Notes: a model not told the origin generated them from the letters alone. DNA of 64,000 bases from CAIVAT01 sp037128705 (GCA_037128705.1 JBAXVX010000012.1:41211-105210), one strand, 5' to 3'; numbered from the stretch's first letter, positions 36,546 to 45,542 are shown. Translations and numbers: made by a program.

Positions 36546-37565
36546 TCAATAAACGGATTTTAAATTTTCCTGAAATAATGAAAGGAGTTCTTTGAATTTT
36601 AAAACAGTGTCTTCCAGTGTCGTGGTGCAATTTGCCCCTGCAGCATTTTTATGCCCCCCGCCACCGAAAAATTCCCGTGCCAGTTTATCGACAGAAAAGT
36701 TTCCTTTTGAACGAAACGAAACCTTAACAATTCCATCTCGCTCCATAAATAAAGCAGCAAGATTAATATCTTTAATTGACAGGGCATAGTTAACAACCCC
36801 TTCGGTATCGCCTATCTGATGATTAAACCGATCCAGATCCTCCTTGGCAAGGGTAATATAGGCTGTATGGAATTCGGGAAGAACAACCAACTGATCACTG
36901 ATCGAATAGCCCAGCAGCCTCAACCTGCTTTCGGAATAGGTATCATAGATAAGCCTGTGCAGATGCTCCCCATCAATCCCAAGTCGAAAAAGCTGTGCAA
37001 TAATCAGGTAGGTATCCACATAGTTGCAGGCGTAACTCAGAGAGCCTGTGTCTGTAATGATTCCTGTATAAATGCAGGCAGCAATGTCCTTATCGAGTAA
37101 ATGAACATCCCCATTCTTCTCGATAAAATTATATACCAGTTCAGAGGTGGAGGAAATTCGGGGTGTTGAGATTTTGTAATCAAATTCATCCGATGGGTTC
37201 AGGTGATGGTCAATCAGCAGTTTAACGGCTTTTGACTGCCGAACAAATAATCCGGCTTCGTTCAAACGGGCCAGGCTGTTGTAATCAGCAGAAATGATGA
37301 TATCGGCACGGTCAATGGCCTGAATACAGGCATCCTGATTGGATGAATAAATTAATATTTCATTAATTCCGGGCATCCATGACAGGAATTCAGGATAAGG
37401 ATCGGGTACCATCAGTTGCACAACATGGTTCTTTTTTTTAAGGTAAAATGAAAGTGCAAGGCTTGATCCTATGGCATCCCCATCGGGATTGGTATGCGTG
37501 GTTATCAATATCTGTGACGGAACCGAGAGCTTTTCAGATAAGACAGAAAAATCGATGTTTTCCAA
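36546..37565 (-). CDS. DHH-family phosphoesterase, NrnA-like nano-RNase/pAp phosphatase
   Basis: 339 residues. The DHH domain shows THTNPDGDAIGSSLAL (motif I, DGD), ADYNS (motif II) and LLIDHHLNP (DHH motif III). The C-terminal DHHA1 domain has GGGHKNAAGA. This is the NrnA family, which hydrolyses short oligoribonucleotides and 3'-phosphoadenosine 5'-phosphate. The start at 37565 is 24 bp downstream of a divergent -7 box. Co-transcription with the GldI-like gene is likely. Confidence 0.9.
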   Translation of the reverse strand: MENIDFSVLSEKLSVPSQILITTHTNPDGDAIGSSLALSFYLKKKNHVVQLMVPDPYPEFLSWMPGINEILIYSSNQDACIQAIDRADIIISADYNSLARLNEAGLFVRQSKAVKLLIDHHLNPSDEFDYKISTPRISSTSELVYNFIEKNGDVHLLDKDIAACIYTGIITDTGSLSYACNYVDTYLIIAQLFRLGIDGEHLHRLIYDTYSESRLRLLGYSISDQLVVLPEFHTAYITLAKEDLDRFNHQIGDTEGVVNYALSIKDINLAALFMERDGIVKVSFRSKGNFSVDKLAREFFGGGGHKNAAGANCTTTLEDTVLKFKELLSLFQENLKSVY

Positions 37566-37588
37566 ATAGCGTGCTGTTTAAGAGAATG

Positions 37589-37625
37589 CAAAATTAACGA
37601 TATTTAAAATATAATCGTAATTTTG
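37589..37625. promoter_or_regulatory. Divergent -7 boxes between the NrnA-like gene and ndk
   Basis: TAATTTTG occurs on the + strand at 37618-37625 (24 bp before the ndk ATG) and on the - strand at 37596-37589 (24 bp before the NrnA-like ATG). Both match TAnnTTTG. The arrangement gives two back-to-back promoters in an 83 bp gap. Confidence 0.6.
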
Positions 37626-37648
37626 TTGCTCAATAAAACTGAAGACGA

Positions 37649-38068
37649 ATGACAGGCAACATTACCTTTACAATGATAAAGCCATCAGCTTTTGAAGCAG
37701 GCTATACAGGAAAAATCCTGGCGATGATAGAAGAGGGCGGGTACAAGATTAAAGCCATGAAGAAGATTTGGTTAAGTAAGTCCCAGTCCGGTCATTTTTA
37801 CGAGATGCATTTAGGAAAGCCCTTTTATGAAGAATTAACCACCTTTATGGCTTCAGGCCCCATTGTAGCGGCGATTCTTGAAAAAGATAATGCAGTGGAA
37901 GCGTTCAGAAAATTTATTGGTGCTACAGATCCTGCCAGGGCAGAAAAAGGAACAATCCGTAATTTATACGGTAAGAGCCTTGGTGAAAACGCCATTCATG
38001 GGTCAGACAGTGATGAAAGTGCTGAACGTGAAGCATCTTTCTTTTTCTCATTTACTGAACGTTCCTGA
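37649..38068 (+). CDS. ndk: Nucleoside-diphosphate kinase
   Basis: 139 residues, full length. NDK moves a phosphate from ATP to NDPs through a phospho-histidine. The active-site His is in NAIHGSDS (~residue 117). The ATP-binding features are TFTMIKPSAF at the N-terminus, ATDPARAEKGTIRNLYG and the C-terminal EREASFFF. The last 21 bp overlap the convergent XRE regulator gene. Confidence 0.97.
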   Translation: MTGNITFTMIKPSAFEAGYTGKILAMIEEGGYKIKAMKKIWLSKSQSGHFYEMHLGKPFYEELTTFMASGPIVAAILEKDNAVEAFRKFIGATDPARAEKGTIRNLYGKSLGENAIHGSDSDESAEREASFFFSFTERS

Positions 38069-38473
38069 TTCGTATTTCTCAGGCTCATATTCCCTGAAAG
38101 TCCGATCGTCGTAGAATATGACTATTTTCTCGATACGTCCTTCTGATTTTTCCTTCCTCACCAATCGCGGCTGTTTAACCGCCGGTTTACTTTCTTTCAG
38201 CAAATGATCATCAAACAGGGTCCCTGGTTCAGAGAGCAGATCGCCTGACTCTTTTTGTGTTTCAGGTTTTGAATCCTCTGTGCCGTTCAGCAACCAACCA
38301 GGACTGACATCAGGGAAACGTTTCAATAACTTAATCACGAATTCCAAACTAGGTTTGTTCCGTCCAGAGATTAAGTGTGACATCCCTGATCGTTGAATTC
38401 CTATCTCATCAGCAAACTGGGAAGGAGACAGTTTTTTTTCCTTCAGTAATTCCAAAATCCGATCAATCATCAT
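38048..38473 (-). CDS. XRE-family helix-turn-helix transcriptional regulator
   Basis: 141 residues. The N-terminal ~60 form an HTH_XRE domain (ILELLKEKKLSPSQFADEIG, then SGMSHLISGRNKPSLEFVIKLL). The tail is charged and flexible, with no recognisable ligand domain. Such regulators often control adjacent or divergent genes. Its start codon faces the AT-rich gap at 38474-38781, which contains a -7 box and inverted repeats. Its 3' end overlaps ndk by 21 bp. Confidence 0.9.
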   Translation of the reverse strand: MMIDRILELLKEKKLSPSQFADEIGIQRSGMSHLISGRNKPSLEFVIKLLKRFPDVSPGWLLNGTEDSKPETQKESGDLLSEPGTLFDDHLLKESKPAVKQPRLVRKEKSEGRIEKIVIFYDDRTFREYEPEKYESGTFSK

Positions 38474-38781
38474 TTCAGCTTTTCACAAAATTAACAAAAA
38501 CAGGTGAAACGTCTTGACCAATTGTAAAATTTATAATTATTGAATGTATTACTTTATATATAAGTATTATATAACTGGTTTTAAATATATTATATAATAA
38601 ATATTAAGACATTATTGTTTGTTTAACTTTGTAATTTACATTTGTATATTATTGATTTATATTGTTAGTATTATTAATATTGTTCATTGACAAGTCTGAA
38701 TTATAACTATATTTCAATTAGTTATAAATGATTAATCGTAGTTTACAATTGTAATTACAACTGTGAATCACTCACCGCATC
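38474..38781. other. AT-rich intergenic region with inverted repeats
   Basis: About 308 bp with no credible gene, clearly richer in A/T than its neighbours. It holds a TAATTTTG box on the - strand (38493-38486) for the XRE gene, a perfect 9-bp inverted repeat TTATAACTA...TAGTTATAA (38701-38727), the 12-bp palindrome TTACAATTGTAA (38743-38754), and a + strand TAACTTTG (38624-38631) with no gene downstream on that strand. These could be regulator sites or the terminator of the convergently read subtilase gene. Confidence 0.5.
38486..38493 (-). promoter_or_regulatory. -7 box of the XRE regulator gene
   Basis: On the - strand this reads TAATTTTG (TAnnTTTG), 13 bp upstream of the ATG at 38473. 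That would give a very short 5' leader. Confidence 0.45.
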
Positions 38782-40479
38782 TCAATTGTCTATTTTGATC
38801 ACTTTTGTAATTATATTTAAACTATTACCTGTAATATTTAAAAGATAGACCCCATTTCTCAGCCAGGAAAGATCAGATAAATTAACCTCATTCTGCCCTA
38901 CCCTGACTCCATGTGTCTGAGATAATCGGATCGACCCTGCTTTGAGGTCATAGAAAGTGAATAGAACCTGTTGTTCCTTGTTAGAAAAAACAGATAAGGT
39001 TAAATCTGTGGTGAAAGGGTTTGGAGAAATTACACATTCTCCTCTCTCCTGAGATTTCTCGATGGCCAGTATTTTCAGCGCTTTAGCGAAGTCAGGAATA
39101 CCATATCCCAACAATGAATCAGGATTTAATATCTTATTGCAACTCAATTCTATAGAACGTCCAATTAAATAATTACTCCAATCTGGTGCTGCCTGCCATA
39201 AACATGCTGCCATCCCGGCTATCAGGGGTGAAGAAAAGGAGGTTCCGCTGGCATGCATGATGGTCCCGATGGAGGATGATACGACTGTTCTGGATCCCAT
39301 GGCTGCAAAATTGGGCTTGATACGGTGTGTGGCTTCTCCCACCGAGCTAAAAGGCGCACGTACTCCATTGGAATCCACCGCTGCCACGGCCAGAACGTAG
39401 TACCCATCTGACGGGGCACCAACACACTTCCAGGAGGTTCCTCCTGAGTTACCGGCACTGTTTACGACAATCATGCCCTTTTCAAACGCCATGTTCGCCC
39501 CTTTTGTCACAGGGGTCGTATTCCCGTTCATATCAGCGCATGTGTGGTTTTTCGTGGTATCATCAAACTTCGTATACCCCAATGAAGAATTGATGATATC
39601 AGCCCCGGCGCTGTCAGCCAACTCAGCTCCTGAAACCCAGTTGTATTCTTCAATAAGGTTCTCAGTATTAACATCTTCGGTTCGCAGTAACCAGAAATGG
39701 GCTTTGGGGGCCGTACCTATCAGTTGTCCGGGGATGTTCCCTCCAATACATGACAGGACCTCCATCCCATGAGAATTCCCGGTATAAACACTCGCTCCGG
39801 GAGTTACAAAGTCTTTGGTCCCAATTATTTGATTATTAGCCCATAAGCTGTCAAAAGCGACGAGTTTGTCTGCTCCGTTAAACCCTCCGTCAAGGATGGC
39901 GATGACCATCCCCTGCCCCCTGTACCCCATTTTGTGCATACTGTCGCCATTCAACATTTGAATCTGTCTTAAGGAGGGCCCATAATCATACCCGGTGTTA
40001 CCCTTGTAACATTTGTTTACTGATGAATATGGGATGAAATTATATTCAAGTAATGATTCTTCTAACATGAACTTATAATCTGAATTACAATAAGATATAT
40101 TTAATGTTTTTGGATTTTTAATTATCCTTTTTACAAATGGAAGTCTGTTGATTGAGTCAATGAATGAAGGATTCAGACAGTAAATGGTAATGCCATTCAA
40201 CCATTTTGACCTCGTCAGAATGTCATTGGTGAATGGTCTTACCCTGTTCACATAGGATGAATTTACCGGCAGATCATTTTGTTCAACAGCTATCCCCTGT
40301 TTTCTTCTGCGTTCAATTGACCTGGGGGAAAGAAATTCCTGGGGACGATCGACGGAGAATGGAGAATCCGCCTTGTCGGTAAATTCGACAAAGTATTTCT
40401 GGGGTGCAACCTGGCCTTTGGATTGCTGAGGGACCCAGACTGAAAGTGCAAAAACAAGAATAATCGCTAAATTTTTCAT
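38782..40479 (-). CDS. Secreted S8 (subtilisin-like) serine peptidase with T9SS type A CTD
   Basis: 565 residues. A signal peptide (~1-23) and an N-terminal propeptide-like segment (to ~170) precede the S8 domain. The catalytic triad is Asp197 (AILDGG), His237 (GNSHGMEV) and Ser414 (SGTSFSSP), with the oxyanion Asn in NSAGNSGG (~344). The C-terminal ~80 residues are a T9SS type A CTD (VISPNPFTTDLTL, GVYLLNI, KVIKI). It is a surface or secreted peptidase that probably degrades external protein or processes surface partners. It has a divergent promoter with the DUF4301 gene. Confidence 0.95.
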   Translation of the reverse strand: MKNLAIILVFALSVWVPQQSKGQVAPQKYFVEFTDKADSPFSVDRPQEFLSPRSIERRRKQGIAVEQNDLPVNSSYVNRVRPFTNDILTRSKWLNGITIYCLNPSFIDSINRLPFVKRIIKNPKTLNISYCNSDYKFMLEESLLEYNFIPYSSVNKCYKGNTGYDYGPSLRQIQMLNGDSMHKMGYRGQGMVIAILDGGFNGADKLVAFDSLWANNQIIGTKDFVTPGASVYTGNSHGMEVLSCIGGNIPGQLIGTAPKAHFWLLRTEDVNTENLIEEYNWVSGAELADSAGADIINSSLGYTKFDDTTKNHTCADMNGNTTPVTKGANMAFEKGMIVVNSAGNSGGTSWKCVGAPSDGYYVLAVAAVDSNGVRAPFSSVGEATHRIKPNFAAMGSRTVVSSSIGTIMHASGTSFSSPLIAGMAACLWQAAPDWSNYLIGRSIELSCNKILNPDSLLGYGIPDFAKALKILAIEKSQERGECVISPNPFTTDLTLSVFSNKEQQVLFTFYDLKAGSIRLSQTHGVRVGQNEVNLSDLSWLRNGVYLLNITGNSLNIITKVIKIDN

Positions 40480-40488
40480 TTTTAACAG

Positions 40489-40514
40489 TAAATTTGTCTA
40501 AAATTACAAATTTA
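40489..40514. promoter_or_regulatory. Overlapping divergent -7 boxes forming an inverted repeat
   Basis: TAAATTTGT (40489-40497) and ACAAATTTA (40506-40514) are a perfect 9-bp inverted repeat with 8 bp between. Each arm is a TAnnTTTG box, one for the + strand DUF4301 gene (ATG 40521) and one for the - strand subtilase (ATG 40479). The two promoters must compete for the same DNA. Confidence 0.6.
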
Positions 40515-40520
40515 GATTCT

Positions 40521-42080
40521 ATGTTTAACGCCACCGATTCTGAACAATTTCAGAATAAGGGAATTCAACTTTCCACCATCCGCCGGCAAATCGACCATTT
40601 TATTGAAGGATTTCCGTTCATACGCCTGATCCGCCCGGCTATACCGGGAGATGGGATGATTGTATTCAATGACCAGGAACAAGCCTTTTATATCTCACAT
40701 TTTGACCATGCTGCTCCTAAGATCAATGTCATCAAATTTGTTCCTGCCTCAGGAGCAGCCAGCCGGATGTTCAAACATATTTTTGAATTCAGGGACAAAT
40801 ATTCTTCCGGTGTTGAGGGAGATACTCAGCTGAACAGCGAGACAGACTTTAATTCCGTACATTATTTGCTTTCTCATTTGAATCAGATGGCCTTTTACCT
40901 GGATCTCTCTGATCAAATTGCCAGATCAGGGACATCAGTTGAGCAAATCCTTGAAAATAAAGACTATGCGACGCTTTTCGATTTTCTTTTAACTGATCGC
41001 GGACTGGATTATGCCAATCTGCCAAAAGCTTTACTGAAATTTCATTTGTATGCCGATGGTGCGAGAACTGCTGCAGAGGAGCATATGGTTGAAGCAGGCA
41101 GATACACAACAGATCAGTTCCATAAAGCCAGAATTCATTTTACAATCTCTCCGGAACATAAGGAAAAATTCCTGAGAATGATATCAGTGGTCAGGAGCAA
41201 ATATGAGGACTGGCTTAAGGTTCATTTTGAAATCACATTCTCAATTCAAAAACCTTCGACCGATACCATTGCTGTTGATGAGAACAATCGACCCTTTCGA
41301 AACCCTGATGGTTCCCTCCTTTTCCGCCCGGGCGGGCATGGTGCCTTATTGGAAAATCTCAATGAACTGGATGCAGATTTGATTTTTATCAAAAATATTG
41401 ACAACATTGTTCCGGACAGGTTAAAAGAGACAACCATTCAGTATAAAAAGCTCCTGGGAGGATACCTGCTGTACATGAAGGAGACCATTGCCGGCTACCT
41501 TTTCAGAATCAGGCAGAAACAGGTTACTTTTACAGAATTGGAAGATATGGCCTCTTTTGCCAGGAAAAAGCTTTTACTGGATATTCCCGGTCATTTTAAT
41601 ACGATGAAGGTTGAGGATCAGGTGAATTTCCTGTTTGCACAGATGAACAGGCCTATCCGTGTTTGCGGGATGGTGAAAAATGAAGGGGAACCGGGCGGCG
41701 GACCATTCTGGGTCATGGGAGATGACAACAGGCAATCCTTGCAGATTGTGGAAGCCTCTCAGATTAACATGCATAATCCCGAACAAAAAGCCATTGTCGG
41801 GGCATCCACACACTTTAATCCTGTCGATCTTGTTTGTACTACCAAAGATTTTGAAGGGAACCTGTTTGATTTAACTGAATTTGTTGATGAAAGCACAGGA
41901 TTCATCTCATTGAAATCAAGCGGAGGTAAAATACTGAAAGCCCAGGAATTACCAGGGCTTTGGAATGGTGCAATGGCAAAATGGATCACCATTTTCGTCG
42001 AAGTTCCCATCATTACTTTTAATCCCGTGAAAACAATCAACGATCTTTTGCGTAAAGAGCATCTTCCAGGCCAGCCATGA
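40521..42080 (+). CDS. DUF4301 family protein
   Basis: 519 residues from the ATG at 40521; an in-frame TTG at 40494 lies inside the promoter box and is not used here. The family signature VPASGAASRMFKHIFEF is present (~80), with the family N-terminus GIQLSTIRRQIDHFIEGFPF, plus FRPGGHGALLENLN and CGMVKNEGEPGGGPFWV. These glycine-rich phosphate-binding-like motifs resemble nucleotidyltransferases, but the biochemical role is not known. It shares a 4-bp overlap with the next gene. Confidence 0.88.
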   Translation: MFNATDSEQFQNKGIQLSTIRRQIDHFIEGFPFIRLIRPAIPGDGMIVFNDQEQAFYISHFDHAAPKINVIKFVPASGAASRMFKHIFEFRDKYSSGVEGDTQLNSETDFNSVHYLLSHLNQMAFYLDLSDQIARSGTSVEQILENKDYATLFDFLLTDRGLDYANLPKALLKFHLYADGARTAAEEHMVEAGRYTTDQFHKARIHFTISPEHKEKFLRMISVVRSKYEDWLKVHFEITFSIQKPSTDTIAVDENNRPFRNPDGSLLFRPGGHGALLENLNELDADLIFIKNIDNIVPDRLKETTIQYKKLLGGYLLYMKETIAGYLFRIRQKQVTFTELEDMASFARKKLLLDIPGHFNTMKVEDQVNFLFAQMNRPIRVCGMVKNEGEPGGGPFWVMGDDNRQSLQIVEASQINMHNPEQKAIVGASTHFNPVDLVCTTKDFEGNLFDLTEFVDESTGFISLKSSGGKILKAQELPGLWNGAMAKWITIFVEVPIITFNPVKTINDLLRKEHLPGQP

Positions 42081-42772
42081 AAAACCAACCAATAAAAAAT
42101 TATTTCCTTATCAATTATAAGGTCCGGTGGGGATTATCTGTCTATGGATGGATATTTCTGGCTTTAATGATCCTGGCTCCGCTCTACTACGGATTCAGAA
42201 ACTTTTACTCGGTCCTTGCTCCTGTTCAGCGTGAAAAAACTGACATACTGGTACTTGAAGGTTTTGTCAGCGATTATGTATTGTATGAGGCCATCAAGGA
42301 GTTCAAAAACAATCATTACAAGCTCCTGATCACCACAGGGACGCCGCTTGAATATGGTGGATTTCTTGCCCCTTACAGGAACACTGCCAGGATTGCCGGC
42401 ATGTCATTGCTCAAGCTTGGTTTTGATTCCACAAAACTCGTTATCATTGGGACTGATGAAATCAGAAATGACCGCACGTATAATTCTGCGGTTGTACTAA
42501 AGAATTGGATCAGGAGCCACCGGCCCGACATCAAGGCCATCAACCTGATGACCATGAGCGTACACAGTGGGCGCAGCAGGCTGCTTTTCGAGGCAGCACT
42601 GGGGGATTCAATCAAGGTTGGCATCATTTCCACCACGAACTTTTACTACGGCGCAAATTCATGGTGGAGGTCAAGCAAAGGTTTCAGGGAGACTATGAAT
42701 GAGGCTATTGGCTACTTTTATGTACGCTACTTCTTTCGTCCTTACGAGTCGGAACTATTGAAAAAACACTGA
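42077..42772 (+). CDS. YdcF/ElyC/SanA-like (DUF218) membrane protein
   Basis: 231 residues. A TM segment (~20-42) is followed by a Rossmann-like domain: DILVLEGFVSDYVLYEAIKE and LLITTGTPLE at the start, then LKLGF and DEIRNDRTYNSA at the usual active-site region. This fits the DUF218 fold, whose members affect cell-envelope integrity or polysaccharide intermediates. The start ATG overlaps the DUF4301 stop. Exact function is unknown. Confidence 0.7.
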   Translation: MKNQPIKNYFLINYKVRWGLSVYGWIFLALMILAPLYYGFRNFYSVLAPVQREKTDILVLEGFVSDYVLYEAIKEFKNNHYKLLITTGTPLEYGGFLAPYRNTARIAGMSLLKLGFDSTKLVIIGTDEIRNDRTYNSAVVLKNWIRSHRPDIKAINLMTMSVHSGRSRLLFEAALGDSIKVGIISTTNFYYGANSWWRSSKGFRETMNEAIGYFYVRYFFRPYESELLKKH

Positions 42773-42807
42773 TACGCAATTGGAAACGCATATTTAACAC
42801 CATCTCT

Positions 42808-44226
42808 ATGAATATCAGGATTGCCCTGTTTTTTTTGGGTTGGATTTATTTTGTATCGTCCTCTTACGGACAGCAGGATTATGTGATCAAGTTTAAGATA
42901 AAGGGTTGCAAAGACACCACCTGCCTGATTGGCAATTATTACAGCAACGGCACCTATGTAAAGGACACCCTGAAGGTTGACGCACAAGGCCGATGTACAT
43001 TCAAAGCACCGGCCAACCTACCCCGTGGCCTGTATCTGTTTATTATTACGGAAAAAAACTATTTTGATTTTGTCATTAACAACGACCACAAATTCAGTAT
43101 TGAAACCGACCGGAGCGATCCGATCCAAAAGATGGTCATTAAAGATTCTCCTGACAATGATCTGTTTTACCAGTACCTGCGCTTTAACGGTGAAAAATAC
43201 GGTAAAATACAGGGTTGGCAGGAAAAAATGAAAAAAGCCGGGGACAATAGGGACTCAACCGATTATTATTCAAAAAAAATAGAGGAGATCAACAGGGAGA
43301 TGATCAAATATAAGCTTGACCTTGCCAAAACTAAACCATCCTCCTTCACTGCCCTGCTGATCAATACCATGAAGGAACCCGATGTTCCCGAGGCGCCTGT
43401 TCTTTCAAACGGCCGTAAGGATTCCACCTTCGCCTATACATATTATAAAGCCCATTACTGGGATGATGTCGATTTTACTGATGACCGGTTAATCAGGACG
43501 CCCGTATTCTATAATAAATTAAAAAAGTACTTCGATAATGTTCTGATTCAGATTCCCGACAGCGTGATACGGGAAGTTGATGCCATGGCTGAAAAATGCC
43601 GGCCAAATCCTGAAATGTTCAAATATATCATCTGGTTTACGACATACCATTATGAGACCTCTGAAATCATGGGATTTGATAAAATATTTGTCCACATCGT
43701 CGACAAATACTACGTAACAGGCCAGGCAACCTGGGTGGATAAAACCGTGAATGAGAACATCATTAAGCGGGCCAACAAAATTCGCCCTTTGCTGATCGGG
43801 TGTAAAGCGCCCAATATGATCATGCTGGATACGAATCTCCAACTGGTTTCAATGCACGGCATAAAAGCCAATTATCTGATGCTGCTTTTCTGGGATCCCG
43901 ATTGCGGGCACTGTGAACAGGAGATGCCGAAAATCAAGGAGTTCTATGATAAAAACAAAGAGAATCCCGGTTTAGAGATTTTTGCCATATGTTCTGATAC
44001 TTCGATGGTTAAAATGAAAAACAGCATTAAAAAGAAAAAGATGAACTGGATCAATGTGAACGGGCCCCGAACATTGACCGGTGATTACCATGAACAATAT
44101 GATATCATATCAACTCCCGTTATCTACCTGCTGAATGAGCAGAAGGAGATCATTGCCAAGCGTATTCCTTCTGATAAGGTTGGTCTGTTCCTGGAGAATT
44201 ACATCAAGCACCCCGCCAAACCATAA
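42808..44226 (+). CDS. TlpA-like thiol-disulfide protein with DUF4369/DUF5106-type N-terminus
   Basis: 472 residues. The signal peptide is ~1-21. An N-terminal DUF4369-like strand-rich domain (~25-130) has NGTYVKDTLKVDAQG and IITEKNYFDFVI. A helical DUF5106-like middle (~140-320) is followed by a C-terminal thioredoxin fold (~325-470) with the redox motif DCGHCEQEMP and the cis-Pro STPVIY. Such proteins are abundant in Bacteroidota periplasm and probably reduce or isomerise disulfides. It is convergent with rplT across a strong terminator. Confidence 0.9.
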   Translation: MNIRIALFFLGWIYFVSSSYGQQDYVIKFKIKGCKDTTCLIGNYYSNGTYVKDTLKVDAQGRCTFKAPANLPRGLYLFIITEKNYFDFVINNDHKFSIETDRSDPIQKMVIKDSPDNDLFYQYLRFNGEKYGKIQGWQEKMKKAGDNRDSTDYYSKKIEEINREMIKYKLDLAKTKPSSFTALLINTMKEPDVPEAPVLSNGRKDSTFAYTYYKAHYWDDVDFTDDRLIRTPVFYNKLKKYFDNVLIQIPDSVIREVDAMAEKCRPNPEMFKYIIWFTTYHYETSEIMGFDKIFVHIVDKYYVTGQATWVDKTVNENIIKRANKIRPLLIGCKAPNMIMLDTNLQLVSMHGIKANYLMLLFWDPDCGHCEQEMPKIKEFYDKNKENPGLEIFAICSDTSMVKMKNSIKKKKMNWINVNGPRTLTGDYHEQYDIISTPVIYLLNEQKEIIAKRIPSDKVGLFLENYIKHPAKP

Positions 44227-44227
44227 A

Positions 44228-44258
44228 AAAAATAGCCGCCCTTAAAAAGAACGGCTAC
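44228..44258 (-). terminator. Rho-independent terminator of the rplT operon
   Basis: On the - strand TAGCCG (44257-44252) pairs with CGGCTA (44238-44233) and is followed by a run of T residues. It sits between the convergent rplT and TlpA-like genes. A + strand version with A/T flanks could also work, so it may be bidirectional. Confidence 0.75.
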
Positions 44259-44280
44259 ATTTTATTGTTAAGTCCTGAAT

Positions 44281-44628
44281 TTAGCTGTTGAGTTCGTCAA
44301 CAACGGCTTTAAAGGCTTCCGGATGGTTCATGGCTAAATCGGCGAGGGTTTTCCTGTTGAGCGTTATATTCTTCTCAGCAAGTTTTCCAATAAATACGGA
44401 ATAGGACATTCCATACTGGCGAACGCCGGCATTGATACGGGTGATCCAAAGTCCACGGAAATTCCGTTTCTTGGTGCGACGATCGCGGTAGGCATAGCCT
44501 AACCCTTTTTCAACTGAATTTTTCGCAACGGTAAGGACATTCTTTCTTCTTCCGAACTGTCCTTTCGCCCGTTTCAGGATTTTTTTCCTTCTCTCTCGCG
44601 AGGCGACTGCATTAACTGATCTTGGCAT
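44281..44628 (-). CDS. rplT: 50S ribosomal protein L20
   Basis: 115 residues, normal length. It is the assembly-initiating, 23S-binding protein, with MPRSVNAVASRERRKKILK at the start and ITRINAGVRQYGMSYSVFI in the C-terminal domain. It is the last gene of the thrS-infC-rpmI-rplT operon, as in most bacteria. Confidence 0.98.
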   Translation of the reverse strand: MPRSVNAVASRERRKKILKRAKGQFGRRKNVLTVAKNSVEKGLGYAYRDRRTKKRNFRGLWITRINAGVRQYGMSYSVFIGKLAEKNITLNRKTLADLAMNHPEAFKAVVDELNS

Positions 44629-44703
44629 AGTTTCTGATTTTTTTGCGTTAGCGCCCCATTAACGGGATCTTTTGAAGCTAATCACAAGTTAGACAATGAA
44701 TAA

Positions 44704-44898
44704 TTAACCCTGGAGCATCTCCCTTACATTGGCTTCATCCGACTTATGAACCGTCGTGGAATACGTAAGATTACGTTTACGCTTGATGGTTTTTTTGGTC
44801 AGGATGTGGCTTTTGTAAGCATGCTTCCTTTTGATTTTACCGGTGCCCGTAAGAGCGAATCGTTTTTTAGCGCCGGATTTGGTCTTCATTTTTGGCAT
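44704..44898 (-). CDS. rpmI: 50S ribosomal protein L35
   Basis: 64 residues. It shows the L35 pattern MPKMKTKSGAKKRF, then KHAYKSHILTKK. Part of the infC-rpmI-rplT operon. Confidence 0.97.
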   Translation of the reverse strand: MPKMKTKSGAKKRFALTGTGKIKRKHAYKSHILTKKTIKRKRNLTYSTTVHKSDEANVREMLQG

Positions 44899-44910
44899 GT
44901 TACCTTTTTG

Positions 44911-44941
44911 TTGAATTATTGAATTATTGAATTATTGAATT
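44911..44941. repeat. Octanucleotide tandem repeat between infC and rpmI
   Basis: The unit TTGAATTA is repeated 3.9 times from 44911 to 44941, in the 49 bp between infC and the rpmI start. It would be transcribed between the two reading frames. Confidence 0.85.
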
Positions 44942-44947
44942 GTAATC

Positions 44948-45502
44948 TTATTTTTTGGGTGTGATGATCATGATCATGCGTTTGCCTTCGAGCCTGGGCA
45001 TCTGTTCGATCTTCCCGATTTCCACCAAAGCCTGCGCAAATTTCAACAGGATCAGCTCTCCTTGTTCTTTATAAATGATTGAACGTCCTTTGAAGAATAC
45101 ATCAACTTTCACCTTTGCGCCATCCTTTAAAAATTTGATCGAATGGTTCAGTTTGAAATTGAAGTCATGTTCGTCGGTATTCGGTCCAAGTCTAATTTCC
45201 TTAACAACAATTTTTGCTGTTTTGGCCTTCATTTCTTTCTGCTTTTTCTTAAGCTCGTAAAGAAACTTTTTATAGTCGATCACCTTGCAAACAGGAGGAT
45301 TGGCAGTAGGTGAAATTTCAACCAGGTCAAGGCCTTTGGCTTCAGCAATATTCAAAGCTTCACGAATATTATAGATGCCAGGTTCAATGTTTTCTCCAAC
45401 CACGCGTACAACTGGAGCTTTAATCCATTGGTTGATGTTATATGGTTCTTCTTTTTTCCCCGGTTTCGGATATCGTCTCGGGCCGCTGAATTGTGTTACT
45501 AT
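44948..45502 (-). CDS. infC: Translation initiation factor IF-3 with probable AUA start codon
   Basis: The body is unmistakable IF-3: LDLVEISPTANPPVCKVIDY, then KVVVKEIRL-like IVVKEIRLGPNTDEHDFNFK, and FFKGRSIIYKEQGE. No ATG, GTG or TTG lies far enough upstream: the first GTG (45403) would cut off the conserved N-terminal strand region EEPYNINQWIKAPVVRVVGE. The frame extends upstream in phase to an ATA at 45502-45500, 7 bp after a strong GGAGG (45514-45510). That start gives 184 aa, the normal IF-3 length. In E. coli infC uses AUU and is autoregulated, so a rare start is expected. ATC at 45508 is the alternative. Confidence 0.85.
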   Translation of the reverse strand: MVTQFSGPRRYPKPGKKEEPYNINQWIKAPVVRVVGENIEPGIYNIREALNIAEAKGLDLVEISPTANPPVCKVIDYKKFLYELKKKQKEMKAKTAKIVVKEIRLGPNTDEHDFNFKLNHSIKFLKDGAKVKVDVFFKGRSIIYKEQGELILLKFAQALVEIGKIEQMPRLEGKRMIMIITPKK

Positions 45503-45509
45503 TGTGATT

Positions 45510-45514
45510 CCTCC
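45510..45514 (-). promoter_or_regulatory. Shine-Dalgarno that decides the infC start
   Basis: GGAGG on the - strand, followed after 7 bases by ATA in the IF-3 reading frame. It is a near-perfect ribosome-binding site with no standard start codon at the right distance, which supports a non-canonical start. Confidence 0.75.
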
Positions 45515-45542
45515 AATGATTAGTGAATACTCATTTTATTTA

